The notes: a model not told the origin generated them from the letters alone. A DNA stretch of 64,000 nucleotides from Ensifer sp. LC163 (GCF_001695855.1 NZ_MBSS01000005.1:62001-126000); one strand, 5' to 3'. Shown: positions 20,431 through 28,908, numbered from the stretch's first letter. Translations and numbers: made by a program.

Positions 20431-20461
20431 CAAAATAAGTACGGCGAAAGCATGATTCAAG
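20431..20461 (-). promoter_or_regulatory. Predicted RpoH-type promoter of rpoH
   Basis: On the minus strand CTTGAA is followed after 16 bases by CTTATTTTG, close to the alphaproteobacterial RpoH consensus CTTGAA-N16/17-CYTATNTNNG (last G missing). The same bases also give a fair sigma-70 match, TTGAAT-N17-TATTTT. Predicted start about 70 bases before the rpoH ATG. Confidence 0.55.
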
Positions 20462-20560
20462 GAGTCCGGTTTCACTAACATGTGACGCCGGAGGCGAGAC
20501 AGATCACGAATAGAGGCGCATCTAAGATTGGAATCGCCCGGTCGAATTTCAAGGGGAGCG

Positions 20561-21589
20561 TTACGCTCCACCCCGCAGGGCCTCGACCAGGGCTTCCATG
20601 TCTTCAGGCATCGGGGCCTCGAAGTGCATGATCTCGCCGGTCGAGGGATGCTCGAACTGCAGCATGAAGGCGTGCAGGGCCTGTCGATGAAACTGATTGA
20701 CCACCGACTTTGCCGCCTCCGGCAGGAGATTGGCCTTGGTGCGGAAGGCTGCGCCATATTCCGGGTCGCCGATCAGCGGGTGGCCGATATGGGCCATATG
20801 CACACGGATCTGGTGGGTGCGTCCGGTCTCGAGGTGGCATTCGACTGTTGATGCCAGGCTGGTGCCGTCGGGCTTTTCCAGATAGCGCTCGACAACCTCG
20901 TAATGGGTGATCGCCTCGCGGGCGTCGTCGCTGTCCTCGCGCTTCACCGCGCGCTTGGTGCGGTCCCCCGCTCGGCCGAGAGGGGCGTCGATGGTCCCCT
21001 TCAACTGGCGCGGCCGTCCCCAGACGACGGCCCGGTAGGCGCGCTCGAGCGGGCCGGTGCGGCCGTGATCGGCAAACTGGTCCGACAGATGGCGATGGGC
21101 GGCGTCGTTCTTGGCGACGACCATGACCCCGCTCGTTTCCTTGTCGAGGCGATGGACGATGCCGGGCCGCTTGACGCCGCCGATGCCCGAGAGGCTGTTG
21201 CCGCAATGGTGAATGAGTGCGTTGACGAGCGTGCCCGTCCAGTTGCCGGCGCCGGGATGGACGACGAGGCCGGCCGGCTTGCACAGGACGATGAGATGGT
21301 CGTCCTCATAGAGCACGTCGAGCGGGATGTCCTCGCCCTTTGGCTCCGGATCTTCCGGCTCGGGCAGGTCGATCTCGAAATGGTCGCCTGGCTGGACCTT
21401 CTTCTTCGGTTCCGTCACCGGCTTGCCGTTGATCGAAACGGCACCCTGCTCGATCAGGCTCTTGATCCGGTTGCGGGAAAATTCGCCCGAAAGCGCCTCG
21501 GTCAGGAAGGAATCGAGCCGCCCTGCGGCGTCCTCGCCCGCCGTCAGGACTTTCCTATTGGCTGCTGCTTGTTTAAAGGGGTCGTTCAT
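20561..21589 (-). CDS. rluD: 23S rRNA pseudouridine synthase, RluD family
   Basis: Isomerises uridines in helix 69 of 23S rRNA if it is true RluD. The 342-residue protein has an N-terminal S4 RNA-binding domain (residues 18-85, RLDSFLTEALSGEFSRNRIKSLI) and the catalytic domain with HRLDKETSG, whose Asp is the nucleophile, and the family motif GRTHQIRVHMAHIGHPLIGD. It is divergent from the small membrane protein gene with only 30 bases between starts. Confidence 0.9.
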   Translation of the reverse strand: MNDPFKQAAANRKVLTAGEDAAGRLDSFLTEALSGEFSRNRIKSLIEQGAVSINGKPVTEPKKKVQPGDHFEIDLPEPEDPEPKGEDIPLDVLYEDDHLIVLCKPAGLVVHPGAGNWTGTLVNALIHHCGNSLSGIGGVKRPGIVHRLDKETSGVMVVAKNDAAHRHLSDQFADHGRTGPLERAYRAVVWGRPRQLKGTIDAPLGRAGDRTKRAVKREDSDDAREAITHYEVVERYLEKPDGTSLASTVECHLETGRTHQIRVHMAHIGHPLIGDPEYGAAFRTKANLLPEAAKSVVNQFHRQALHAFMLQFEHPSTGEIMHFEAPMPEDMEALVEALRGGA

Positions 21590-21619
21590 TCCGTTTTTAA
21601 ATCCGATAAAAGGCCAGCC

Positions 21620-22003
21620 ATGACCGCGACCGCGCCCGATGACCAGGAAGACAAGCCGCTAGACCCGGCGATGGAGAATGTACGCCGCAAGATGGTGCGG
21701 CTGCAGCTCGTCTCGGCAGGCGTGATGTTGGTCATGCTTATGGCTGTCCTCGGAACGATTGTCTACAAGCTGACCCGCACGGACGAAAACGCGCAGGCGC
21801 AATCCGCAGCCATCGCCGTTCCGAGCGAGGCGCCGGTCAATGCGGTCGCAGCCCTCCCTGCCGGCTTCACGGTGACCAACGTCGCGCTGTCGGGCTCGCA
21901 GGTGCTTTTCTACGGCAATCTGCCCGGCGCCGAGCCGCGTGCCATCGTCTTCGACATCGGTGCTGGCCGCATCGTTGCCGACATCACCGTCAGGACGAAC
22001 TGA
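21620..22003 (+). CDS. Small single-pass membrane protein, DUF6476-like
   Basis: A 127-residue protein: about 25 polar residues, one transmembrane helix at about 29-50 (LVSAGVMLVMLMAVLGTIVYKL) and a soluble domain of about 70 residues (FTVTNVALSGSQVLFYGNLP) predicted outside the cytoplasm. It resembles the alphaproteobacterial family DUF6476, assigned from memory. The next gene starts four bases after its stop, so the two are likely co-transcribed. Function unknown. Confidence 0.75.
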   Translation: MTATAPDDQEDKPLDPAMENVRRKMVRLQLVSAGVMLVMLMAVLGTIVYKLTRTDENAQAQSAAIAVPSEAPVNAVAALPAGFTVTNVALSGSQVLFYGNLPGAEPRAIVFDIGAGRIVADITVRTN

Positions 22004-22007
22004 CGGT

Positions 22008-22844
22008 ATGGCCCCAAGCGCCTCGCCACTGATCCGCATCGATGATCCGGCAGATCCGCGCATCGCCGGGTTCGTGTCGATCAAGGAACGGGACCTGACG
22101 GGCCGGCAGGGCCGCTTCATCGCCGAAGGCACGGTGGTGCTACGCATGCTGGCGGCGGCGCATCACTCCGGCCGCGGGCTTGGGGCCGAGGCCATCCTGC
22201 TTCTTGAAAGCCGCGTGGCCGGCATCGAGGACATTCTGGCGGGATTTCCCGCGGATGTGCCCGTCTATGTCGCGGCGGCACCGGTGTTCGATGCGATTGC
22301 CGGCTTCAACATGCACCGTGGCGTGCTGGCGCTCGGGCGGCGCGACGGCATTGCCGGCCGGGACGTGCTTCTCGCCTCGCTGCCGGCTTCAAGCCTGGTT
22401 CTCGCCGCCTGCGGCATCTCCAATCACGACAATATGGGCTCGCTGTTTCGCAATGCGGCCGCCTTCGGCGTCGACGCGGTGCTGATGGACGAGACGAGCT
22501 GCGATCCGATGTACCGCAAGGCGATCCGCGTTTCCGTCGGCTCGGTGCTGACTGTGCCGTTTGCGCGCGAGGGGTCGGCGGCGTCGCTGATCGAACGGCT
22601 GCAGGACGAGGGATTTGCTATCTGGGGTCTCTCGCCGGCCGGCGAAACCGATATCGGCGGTATACCGCCGGCCATGCGCACCGCCTTGCTCGTCGGGACG
22701 GAAGGGGAGGGGCTGCCGCCGGCCATCCTGAAATCCGTCCGCACCGCGCGCATTCGCCAGCGGCCGGGGCTCGACAGCCTCAATGTCTCGATGGCAGCCG
22801 GGATCGCGCTGCATCAGGTTGCCTTGATCAACGGCCGGATCTGA
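22008..22844 (+). CDS. SpoU/TrmH family RNA methyltransferase
   Basis: Ribose 2'-O-methyltransferase of the SPOUT class acting on rRNA or tRNA. The 278-residue protein carries the knot motifs: LVLAACGISNHDNMGSLFRN (Asn and Arg of motif 1), GTEGEGLPP (motif 2) and SLNVSMAAGIALHQ (motif 3). The N-terminal part (SIKERDLTGRQGRFIAEG) resembles the substrate-binding domain of RlmB/TrmH-like proteins. Target nucleotide cannot be told from sequence. Confidence 0.88.
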   Translation: MAPSASPLIRIDDPADPRIAGFVSIKERDLTGRQGRFIAEGTVVLRMLAAAHHSGRGLGAEAILLLESRVAGIEDILAGFPADVPVYVAAAPVFDAIAGFNMHRGVLALGRRDGIAGRDVLLASLPASSLVLAACGISNHDNMGSLFRNAAAFGVDAVLMDETSCDPMYRKAIRVSVGSVLTVPFAREGSAASLIERLQDEGFAIWGLSPAGETDIGGIPPAMRTALLVGTEGEGLPPAILKSVRTARIRQRPGLDSLNVSMAAGIALHQVALINGRI

Positions 22845-22866
22845 GCCGCGCGGAACGCACGTATAA

Positions 22867-22916
22867 GGCGTGTCGCTATCGCAAAACCGCTGCACACTTT
22901 TGCACGACATGCTTTA
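22867..22916 (-). repeat. Palindromic repeat family A, copy 3 (inverted)
   Basis: Reading the minus strand gives AGCATGTCGTGCAAAAGTG then GCAGCGGTTTTGCG, the family A core without the second hairpin. It supplies or abuts the TAA stop of the coiled-coil gene on the minus strand. Confidence 0.75.
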
Positions 22917-24095
22917 TTCTCGCGACAGGATTTCCTTTGCCCGCTTTGCCAGGCTCCTGCGGCCTGCCGCGTCGTTCGTTTCGTCACCCGCGAGCAGGCT
23001 GAGGATCGGCGAGGCCGCACCTTCGCGCGTTGCCGTCAGCGCCACCATGCCGGCTGCAATTTCGGCCACTTCCTCGCGCAAGGCATCGTCATGGGCGGCG
23101 GTCCTGGAATTGGTCAGGCGTTCCGACAGGGCGGTTGCGCGGTTCTTGAGTTCGTCGGAAAGGGCGACAGTTTCCCGCCGCGTCGCGACCGGTTGCTCGG
23201 TGAGCTGCGCAGGGCGGGCGGCAGCGCCCTCCGGCGGCTCGTTGCCGCTCGTGCGACGGTCCTTGCGTGCGGGGAAGGCGACACCCGCCGCCCGCAGGGC
23301 CCTGGCTGCATCCCGCATGTCCTGATTCACGTCTTTCACCTTGGTCTTCAGTCGTTCGATTTCATCGGCGCGTCGCTCGAGCGCGCTTTCGCGATCAGCA
23401 CCCGCGGCCAGTTCCCGTGCAAGCTTGTCTTCCAGCCGCTGCAGGCGGCTCTCGTCCCGTGCGAGGAGCAGCGCCATCTCCTTGGCGTGGGCGCTTTCCA
23501 CCTTCAGATCCACGCGCAGCGCCTCGCGCTCGTCGCGCAGGCCCGCAATGCGGCTCTTGAGGTTTTCCACCTCGGTCTCGCGTGCTGCAAGGTCGAGCCG
23601 CAGATTGTCGATATCCGTGGCATGCTGCGCCAGTTGATTGGTGAGCGTCTGGATATTCTCGGTCTTGCCGACATTGTCGCGCTCGACACTTTCGAGCGAT
23701 GCCTTCATGCGCTCCAGCCGCTGATCGAACTGGCGGATCGCCGAACGCATGTCGGCGGCCTCGACGTTCATGTCGGCAAGCTGGGCGTGAAGGTCGGCGT
23801 TCTCGCCACTCAGGCGGCGGGCCTCCTGCAGCGTCTTTTCGTTGGTGAGCATCAGCGAGACGCCCTTGTCGCGCTCGCGCTTCAGGGCTTGAAGCGTGCG
23901 GGCGTTCTCGGCGGCATAGGTGGCGCGGGCGGCATCTTTCTGCGCCCGCACTTCCTGGGGGCTGAGCGGCATGGTCGCCTTCAGGCGGTCCTCGGCAAAG
24001 CGCACGATGCGGCGGTGAATGGCCGGCGCGACGAGAAGGCCGATGATGATCGCCGTCAGGAAGCCCAGGGCAAAGAGGAGCGAGAATTCAATCAC
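22914..24095 (-). CDS. Membrane-anchored coiled-coil protein, function unknown
   Basis: A 393-residue protein with one N-terminal transmembrane helix (residues 3-25, FSLLFALGFLTAIIIGLLVAP) and then about 230 residues of continuous heptad-rich helix (ENADLHAQLADMNVEAADMR, AARETEVENLKSRIAGLRDE), a Pro/Ala linker, and a last helical segment. The start looks like GTG. The layout resembles membrane-tethered coiled-coil proteins involved in envelope or cell shape, but no known family is recognised. The gene ends at a repeat element. Confidence 0.7.
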   Translation of the reverse strand: MIEFSLLFALGFLTAIIIGLLVAPAIHRRIVRFAEDRLKATMPLSPQEVRAQKDAARATYAAENARTLQALKRERDKGVSLMLTNEKTLQEARRLSGENADLHAQLADMNVEAADMRSAIRQFDQRLERMKASLESVERDNVGKTENIQTLTNQLAQHATDIDNLRLDLAARETEVENLKSRIAGLRDEREALRVDLKVESAHAKEMALLLARDESRLQRLEDKLARELAAGADRESALERRADEIERLKTKVKDVNQDMRDAARALRAAGVAFPARKDRRTSGNEPPEGAAARPAQLTEQPVATRRETVALSDELKNRATALSERLTNSRTAAHDDALREEVAEIAAGMVALTATREGAASPILSLLAGDETNDAAGRRSLAKRAKEILSRE

Positions 24096-24253
24096 GAGCT
24101 GGCCGTTTCAAAGCTGGACCGGAAGCAAACGCCCCGCCCGACTGTCACAGTCAGGGCAAGGCGCTTCATATTACTTCCCTGCACTAAACATGACGTTTCG
24201 TGCGCTGCAAGTATTTGAGGCGGGATTTCGCGCAAGCGCCGCCGCCATTAAGG

Positions 24254-24844
24254 TCAGAAGGGGTTCCAGGTCGGATTCTGCGTCATCTTGAGATAGCCGA
24301 CATTGACGCCGAGCCGGGCGCCGATGCCGGTGCGGATCGGAACGACGACGATCTGTTCGTCGGTCAGCACCGTCATGCCGACGCCGGCCACGACATAGGC
24401 CGAACCGGAAACACCACCAAACCGCTTGTAGAGCGACGGCACGCTCGGCAGGTTGTAGACCAGCATCATGGTGCGGCTGCCTTGGCCGCCCCAGTCGATG
24501 CCGAGCGACGGGCCTTGCCAGAAGACATCGTGCTGGCCAGCATTCTTGGTGTTGAGTTCGCCTTCGCCGTAGGTCAGGCCGGCGATAAAGGCGCCGGAGC
24601 CTTCCTGGCCGAGAATGTAGCCGTTCGGCAGGCCATAGCGCTCAAAGGCGCGCTCCACCACCTTGGCGAGACCGCCGGAGGTTTCACCGAAGAAACCGTG
24701 ACCGGCATCGACGATCTCCTGCATCGAATACTGGCTGTTGTTTGCCTGCTGGGCCTGGGCGGCGGATATGGCGCCCGCCATCAGGAACATCGTCGCCAGG
24801 ATAGCGCGGCCAGCCGTCGTGGCCGCCTTCATGATCTGCTGCAT
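24254..24844 (-). CDS. eipA: EipA family periplasmic protein (DUF1134)
   Basis: Periplasmic envelope-integrity protein; the Brucella member EipA is needed for resistance to envelope stress. The 196-residue protein has a signal peptide (cleavage after SAAQA) and the DUF1134 beta-barrel-like domain with GLAKVVERAFERYGLPNGYI, SLGIDWGGQGSRTMMLVYNL and RIGIGARLG-type repeats near the end. The ATG at 24844 has GGAGG five bases upstream. Family assignment is from memory and quite sure. Confidence 0.85.
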   Translation of the reverse strand: MQQIMKAATTAGRAILATMFLMAGAISAAQAQQANNSQYSMQEIVDAGHGFFGETSGGLAKVVERAFERYGLPNGYILGQEGSGAFIAGLTYGEGELNTKNAGQHDVFWQGPSLGIDWGGQGSRTMMLVYNLPSVPSLYKRFGGVSGSAYVVAGVGMTVLTDEQIVVVPIRTGIGARLGVNVGYLKMTQNPTWNPF

Positions 24845-25121
24845 CGTTTCCTCCGTCAGGCGCGAAAATCACTCGCTTGCGGGTTTGCTGTGGCCGGCAT
24901 CGCCTGTGATGGCGCGGCCAGCGGGGGTCTGGACCATTTCCCTGCAATTTGAACCGATGGTCTTAACAATCGGTTTACCAAATGTGGTGTCATTATGATC
25001 CACTGATGAACGGCTGCGCCGGGCAGCCCATGGCTTGCGTCTGTGCGCCTGAGGCATTACCGGCTCTGCTCGAGCGCGTGCCTCATGTCCGCATGCCGAT
25101 GGAACCGAACAAGGAAAGACG

Positions 25122-25775
25122 ATGGCAACGAATCCGAACCTGACATTGACGGGACCCGATCTGGCCGCGCTTCTGTGCAGCCGGGTTTGCCACGACGTTA
25201 TCTCGCCGGTCGGCGCCATCAACAATGGCCTGGAGCTTCTCGACGAGGGCGGTGCCGATGCCGACGCCATGGACCTCATCCGCACCAGCGCGCTCAATGC
25301 GTCGGTCCGCCTGAAGTTCGCGCGTCTCGCCTTCGGCGCATCCGGCTCGGTCGGCGCATCGATCGACACCGGCGAAGCGGAAAAGGCGGCCAAGGATTTT
25401 GCTGCGGCCGAGAAGAAGACCGAGGTCAACTGGCACGGGCCGCGCGCCATCATCGCCAAGAACCGGGTCAAGCTGCTCCTGAACCTCTTCCTCATCGCCT
25501 ATGGCGCGATCCCGCGCGGCGGCGTCATCGACATCACGCTCGAAAATCCCGAGCTCGATGCGGTGTTCACGCTGGTCTGCAAGGGCCGGATGATGCGCGT
25601 GCCGCCGCGGCTGGTCGAACTTCTGTCCGGCACGCCGGAAGAAGCGGTCGATGCACACTCGATCCAACCCTACTACACGGTGCTGCTCGGCGAAGAAGCC
25701 GGCATGACGATCGACGTGGTTTCCACCGGCGAAGAGATCATCTTCACCGCGTGCATGACGCCGGCTGAAGCTTAA
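25122..25775 (+). CDS. chpT: Histidine phosphotransferase ChpT
   Basis: Dimeric phosphotransferase that passes phosphate from the hybrid kinase CckA to CtrA (and CpdR), the core of the alphaproteobacterial cell-cycle relay. The 217-residue protein has the DHp-like helix with the phosphorylatable His24 in CHDVISPVGAINNGLELL, and a degenerate ATPase-like C-terminal domain without an ATP lid. ctrA lies 1.1 kb downstream on the other strand, a typical rhizobial arrangement. Confidence 0.93.
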   Translation: MATNPNLTLTGPDLAALLCSRVCHDVISPVGAINNGLELLDEGGADADAMDLIRTSALNASVRLKFARLAFGASGSVGASIDTGEAEKAAKDFAAAEKKTEVNWHGPRAIIAKNRVKLLLNLFLIAYGAIPRGGVIDITLENPELDAVFTLVCKGRMMRVPPRLVELLSGTPEEAVDAHSIQPYYTVLLGEEAGMTIDVVSTGEEIIFTACMTPAEA

Positions 25776-25807
25776 GGTCGGCACGACTTTATTCTGTTTT
25801 GATACAG

Positions 25808-25843
25808 GTCCGGCGCGGCGTGACAATGGCCCCCGCGCCGGAC
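25808..25843 (+). terminator. Hairpin after chpT, possible terminator
   Basis: Inverted repeat GTCCGGCGCGG / CCGCGCCGGAC with a 14-base loop, 32 bases after the chpT stop; no T-tract. Confidence 0.45.
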
Positions 25844-26040
25844 ATTCGTGTGCCCGCAGTTTGATCGCCTGCTTTTCCCAGTTTCTGGACCGCTCTCTGA
25901 AAAATTAATGTTTTCAGCACGTTAAAAGCTGCCGGAAAGGCTGTGGTAAGGATGATCCGTAACGAAATCTTTGCCAAATTTGTATAGGGTTGTTTCAAGC
26001 GTGCGACTACGCGCGTAGGTAAGTCATGAAGGAGTTGGAC

Positions 26041-26403
26041 ATGCGGCGCTTGATGATTGCCGACGGCTCGGATGTCGTCCGGAAGGTTGGGAAACGTATC
26101 CTGTCCGGGATGGGCTTCCTTGTCTACGAAGCGCCGAGCGGGCTCGAGGCGCTGGTGCGCTGTGAAGCCGAGCTGCCGAACATTCTCGTCGTCGATGCCG
26201 GTTTGGACGGCGCTCTCGATCTCATCGCCAATATCAGGCGGCTGCCGAACGGTGCATCGGTGCGCATCTACTATTGCGTCGTCGAGGCGGACCTGAAGAA
26301 GATGATGGCGGGCAAGCGCGCCGGCGCCGATGACTTCCTGCTGAAGCCCTTCGATCGTAAGATCCTGACAAGCGTCTTTGCCAGCCAGTCGATGGCGGCC
26401 TGA
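26041..26403 (+). CDS. Single-domain response regulator next to ctrA
   Basis: A 120-residue receiver domain without output domain. Asp52 (ILVVDAGLDG) is the expected phosphoacceptor and Lys102 (FLLKPFD) the conserved lysine. The acidic pair is reduced to Asp8 (IADGSD), and the switch Thr/Ser is replaced near Cys79-Val80 (IYYCVVE), so signalling may be unusual. It is not CpdR or DivK by sequence. The ATG at 26041 was chosen because AAGGAG at 26029 is correctly spaced; an ATG at 26026 would overlap that site. Position between chpT and ctrA suggests a link to the same relay (inference). Confidence 0.8.
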   Translation: MRRLMIADGSDVVRKVGKRILSGMGFLVYEAPSGLEALVRCEAELPNILVVDAGLDGALDLIANIRRLPNGASVRIYYCVVEADLKKMMAGKRAGADDFLLKPFDRKILTSVFASQSMAA

Positions 26404-26434
26404 CGCCGAGCGCAACCTGCATCGGATCTGAACG

Positions 26435-26460
26435 AGCCGCGGCAATTGCTGCGGCTTTTT
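26435..26460 (+). terminator. Rho-independent terminator after response regulator
   Basis: AGCCGCGGCAATTGCTGCGGCTTTTT: stem with short loop and five T. Confidence 0.85.
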
Positions 26461-26591
26461 GCTGTCCCGCCTTCGCGCTCTTGCGTGGCGCCAGCGACCA
26501 GGGCCGAGGGCAGGTGGGTGTCGCCACTTCCGCCACGTGTCGCTGCCGCCGTCTGCCCGATAAGGATCCGGTAGCGCCACGAAGCATCTGA

Positions 26592-26695
26592 TACAGCGCC
26601 GCGCGTCAAATATGACGCGCTAAGGACGCTGTAACGCATTAAACCTGCTGCATAATTTTCTCCTTAAATCGATTCCGATTTAAGGAATTATGCAG
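26592..26695 (-). repeat. Palindromic repeat family B, copy 2 (two modules, inverted)
   Basis: Module 2 (26592-26633, TACAGCG..CGCTGTA) followed by module 1 (26648-26695, CTGCATAAT..TTATGCAG with CCTTAAATC / GATTTAAGG). Order is the reverse of copy 1. The rest of 26461-26854 holds no convincing gene. Confidence 0.8.
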
Positions 26696-26752
26696 TAGCC
26701 GAGAGCAGAACAGCAGGACTGCGCCGGTGGGAACGGCGAAGCGTCGGCGGCA

Positions 26753-26783
26753 ACGAAAAAACCCGCCTCAAAGGGCGGGTTCG
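26753..26783 (-). terminator. Rho-independent terminator of ctrA
   Basis: Minus-strand reading AACCCGCCCTTTGAGGCGGGTTTTTT, 70 bases after the ctrA stop. Confidence 0.85.
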
Positions 26784-26854
26784 TTCAAAAAATGTCCGTT
26801 GGCGTCATGCCTGGATATGCGGGTCCATGCCGCGCCCGGAAGAGAGCCTGAAAA

Positions 26855-27556
26855 TCAGGCGGTTTCGGCGTATTCCGCACCATCCGGCTCGCGCAGAACG
26901 TAGCCGCGGCCCCAGACGGTTTCGATGTAGTTGGCACCACCGGCAGCATTGGCAAGTTTCTTGCGCAGCTTGCAGATGAAGACGTCGATGATCTTCAGTT
27001 CCGGCTCGTCCATACCACCGTAGAGGTGGTTGAGGAACATTTCCTTGGTGAGCGTCGTGCCCTTGCGCAGCGAGAGCAGCTCGAGCATCTGGTATTCCTT
27101 GCCGGTGAGGTGGACGCGCTGTCCGCCGACTTCCACCGTCTTGGCATCGAGATTGACGATCAGTTCGCCGGTCGAGATGACCGACTGGGCATGACCCTTG
27201 GAACGGCGGACGATCGCATGGATGCGCGCCACCAGTTCGTCCTTGTGGAACGGCTTGGTCATGTAGTCGTCGGCGCCAAAGCCGAGGCCGCGAACCTTGT
27301 CTTCAATCCCGGCCATGCCCGACAGAATGAGGATTGGCGTCTTCACCTTGGAAAGACGCAGCGTTCTCAAGACCTCGTAACCGGACATATCCGGAAGGTT
27401 GAGGTCGAGAAGGATGATGTCGTAGTCGTAGAGTTTGCCGAGATCGACGCCTTCTTCACCGAGATCGGTGGTGTAAACGTTGAAACTCTCGGACTTGAGC
27501 ATCAGCTCAATGCTCTGAGCCGTTGCGCTGTCGTCTTCAATTAGTAGAACCCGCAT
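26855..27556 (-). CDS. ctrA: Cell cycle master response regulator CtrA
   Basis: OmpR-type transcription factor that controls DNA replication, division and motility genes in alphaproteobacteria. The 233-residue protein starts [18 protein letters not shown], has phosphoacceptor Asp51 in [15 protein letters not shown] and Lys in [10 protein letters not shown], and a winged-helix DNA-binding domain whose recognition helix is in [20 protein letters not shown]. The promoter region upstream has four GANTC methylation sites. chpT, sciP and other cell-cycle genes are neighbours. Confidence 0.98.
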   Translation of the reverse strand: MRVLLIEDDSATAQSIELMLKSESFNVYTTDLGEEGVDLGKLYDYDIILLDLNLPDMSGYEVLRTLRLSKVKTPILILSGMAGIEDKVRGLGFGADDYMTKPFHKDELVARIHAIVRRSKGHAQSVISTGELIVNLDAKTVEVGGQRVHLTGKEYQMLELLSLRKGTTLTKEMFLNHLYGGMDEPELKIIDVFICKLRKKLANAAGGANYIETVWGRGYVLREPDGAEYAETA

Positions 27557-27661
27557 ATTCTTCCCCTTTTCCGCCGCCCAAGGTCATCGTGGCCCCCTTA
27601 CGCGATACGGATCCAGTCGTTGCCTGATTTGGAGGCTGCCATCAAATGGTTAACAAATTCT

Positions 27662-27790
27662 GATTCACTCTGGCAAGGTGTATCGAGATTGTTAAATATT
27701 TTTAGCAGTCTCCTGATTTCAAACGTGAATCCAAAACGGCACTTTTCATACGAAACATGAGGAAATGCCGCTATCTGACTCTTCTGACTC
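27662..27790 (-). promoter_or_regulatory. ctrA upstream region with four GANTC (CcrM) sites
   Basis: GANTC occurs at 27662-27666, 27727-27731, 27777-27781 and 27786-27790, four sites in 129 bases where about one per 256 is expected. GGTTAAC at 27649-27655 resembles a CtrA half-site near the gene. CcrM methylation control of ctrA is known in Caulobacter; here it is inferred. The rest of 27557-27998 has no convincing gene. Confidence 0.6.
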
Positions 27791-27998
27791 GTTAATGCCG
27801 GGGCCGTCATATTTCGTGCCTCAGTATTTACGGAGCCTTAAATCATCACGCCTATGATTAACGATGCCCGTAAACGAAAGGTTACCAGCGGTAGGCTTTT
27901 GTTAATATCGCTGTCGATTTTTCGTTTTCTGTCTGTTGGGGCAGGCTCGACGGGCCAAATCAGTAACCGGGGTCTCGTTATCCACGGGAGTATTGCGT

Positions 27999-28349
27999 AT
28001 GAAAGCACGTGAGAGCCTTGTCCGCCTGAAGGAATTTCAGGTCAGGGAGAAGCAGCGTCAGTTGAGCCAGCTTCAGATGATGATGGCTGAGTTCGAACGG
28101 ATGACCAAGGATCTGGAAAATCAGATTGTTTTCGAGGAAAAGAAGTCGGGCATTTCCGATCCCTCGCATTTTGCCTATCCCACTTTCGCCAAGGCTGCTC
28201 GTCAAAGAGCCGACAATCTTCAGGTCTCCATTCGTGAGCTGAAGGCGCAGCAGGACGCTGCCGAACTCGCGCTCGAAGAAGTGCAGGCCGAATATGCGAA
28301 GGCGGCGGCACTCGAGGAACGGGACACGACGACGCGTCTTAGGGCGTAA
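27999..28349 (+). CDS. fliJ: FliJ-like flagellar export protein
   Basis: A 116-residue, entirely helical, charged protein with heptads (ESLVRLKEFQVREKQRQLSQ, then ELKAQQDAAELALEEVQAEY), the size and shape of FliJ, the small coiled-coil component that works with the FliI ATPase in flagellar export. In alphaproteobacteria fliJ often lies near ctrA. Sequence is poorly conserved in this family, so the call rests on shape and position. No other flagellar gene is in the window. Confidence 0.65.
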   Translation: MKARESLVRLKEFQVREKQRQLSQLQMMMAEFERMTKDLENQIVFEEKKSGISDPSHFAYPTFAKAARQRADNLQVSIRELKAQQDAAELALEEVQAEYAKAAALEERDTTTRLRA

Positions 28350-28364
28350 GCCCCTCGACCGTTC

Positions 28365-28467
28365 TACAGCGCCGCGCGTCTAATCAGACGCGTAAAGGTC
28401 GCTGTAGCGCTTTGAATTACTGCATGTTTTTATCCTTAAATCGGATAGGATTTAAGGATACATGCGG
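28365..28467 (-). repeat. Palindromic repeat family B, copy 3 (two modules, inverted)
   Basis: Module 2 at 28365-28406 (TACAGCG..CGCTGTA, inner GCGCGTCT / AGACGCGT) and module 1 at 28420-28467 (CTGCATG..CATGCGG, inner CCTTAAATC / GATTTAAGG). Same order as copy 2. Compensating changes in the outer arm (ATAA to ATGT) keep the palindrome. Confidence 0.8.
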
Positions 28468-28552
28468 TAGGCAGACGATTTTCATTCTTTGTCGGGCGAT
28501 GCCTCTGGCATGGCCCGATCCGGCCCGATCCGGCACGATTGTCACAGCTATG

Positions 28553-28589
28553 AAAAACCCGCCCGACAGCCAGCTGTCGGGCGGGTTTT
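28553..28589. terminator. Bidirectional terminator between fliJ and acetyltransferase
   Basis: AAAAACCCGCCCGACAG / CTGTCGGGCGGGTTTT, a near perfect 15-base stem with A and T tracts. Confidence 0.9.
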
Positions 28590-28626
28590 CCCATTTCGGA
28601 ACTCTGCGAATGTGACGGCGGCCGAC

Positions 28627-28908
28627 TCAGGCCTGGATCACATCCTGCCAGTCGGGGTGGCGCAGCGCCTGCGCGCGCATGAACGGACAGAGCGGGATGA
28701 TCTTCCAGCCGCCCTTGCGCGCTTCGTCGATCGCATGTTTTGCCAGCGCCTGGCCGACGCCCTTGCCGCGCAGCTCGTCGGGAACCAGGGTGTGATCGAC
28801 GATGATCAGTTTCGGCGATGACCGAGAATAGGTCATCTCGCCGGTATATCCCTCGACTGATGTCGAGTAGCGGCCGTGCGACCCGGTCTCTTCATGGGCA
28901 ATATCCAT
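28627..28908 (-). CDS. Small GNAT-like N-acetyltransferase (YjdJ/GtnA type)
   Basis: A 93-residue protein of the minimal Gcn5-like family. It holds the strand-helix core ending in LIIVDHTLVPDELRGKGVGQALAKHAIDEARKGGWKIIPLCPF, including the acetyl-CoA-binding R-G-K-G-V-G loop and the C-terminal Cys-Pro-Phe motif typical of this group. Substrate unknown. Confidence 0.8.
   Translation of the reverse strand: MDIAHEETGSHGRYSTSVEGYTGEMTYSRSSPKLIIVDHTLVPDELRGKGVGQALAKHAIDEARKGGWKIIPLCPFMRAQALRHPDWQDVIQA

Noticed and set aside
27598-27810. Minus-strand frame of 70 codons upstream of ctrA
   Set aside because: It covers the promoter region with the GANTC sites, has no ribosome site and atypical codon use.
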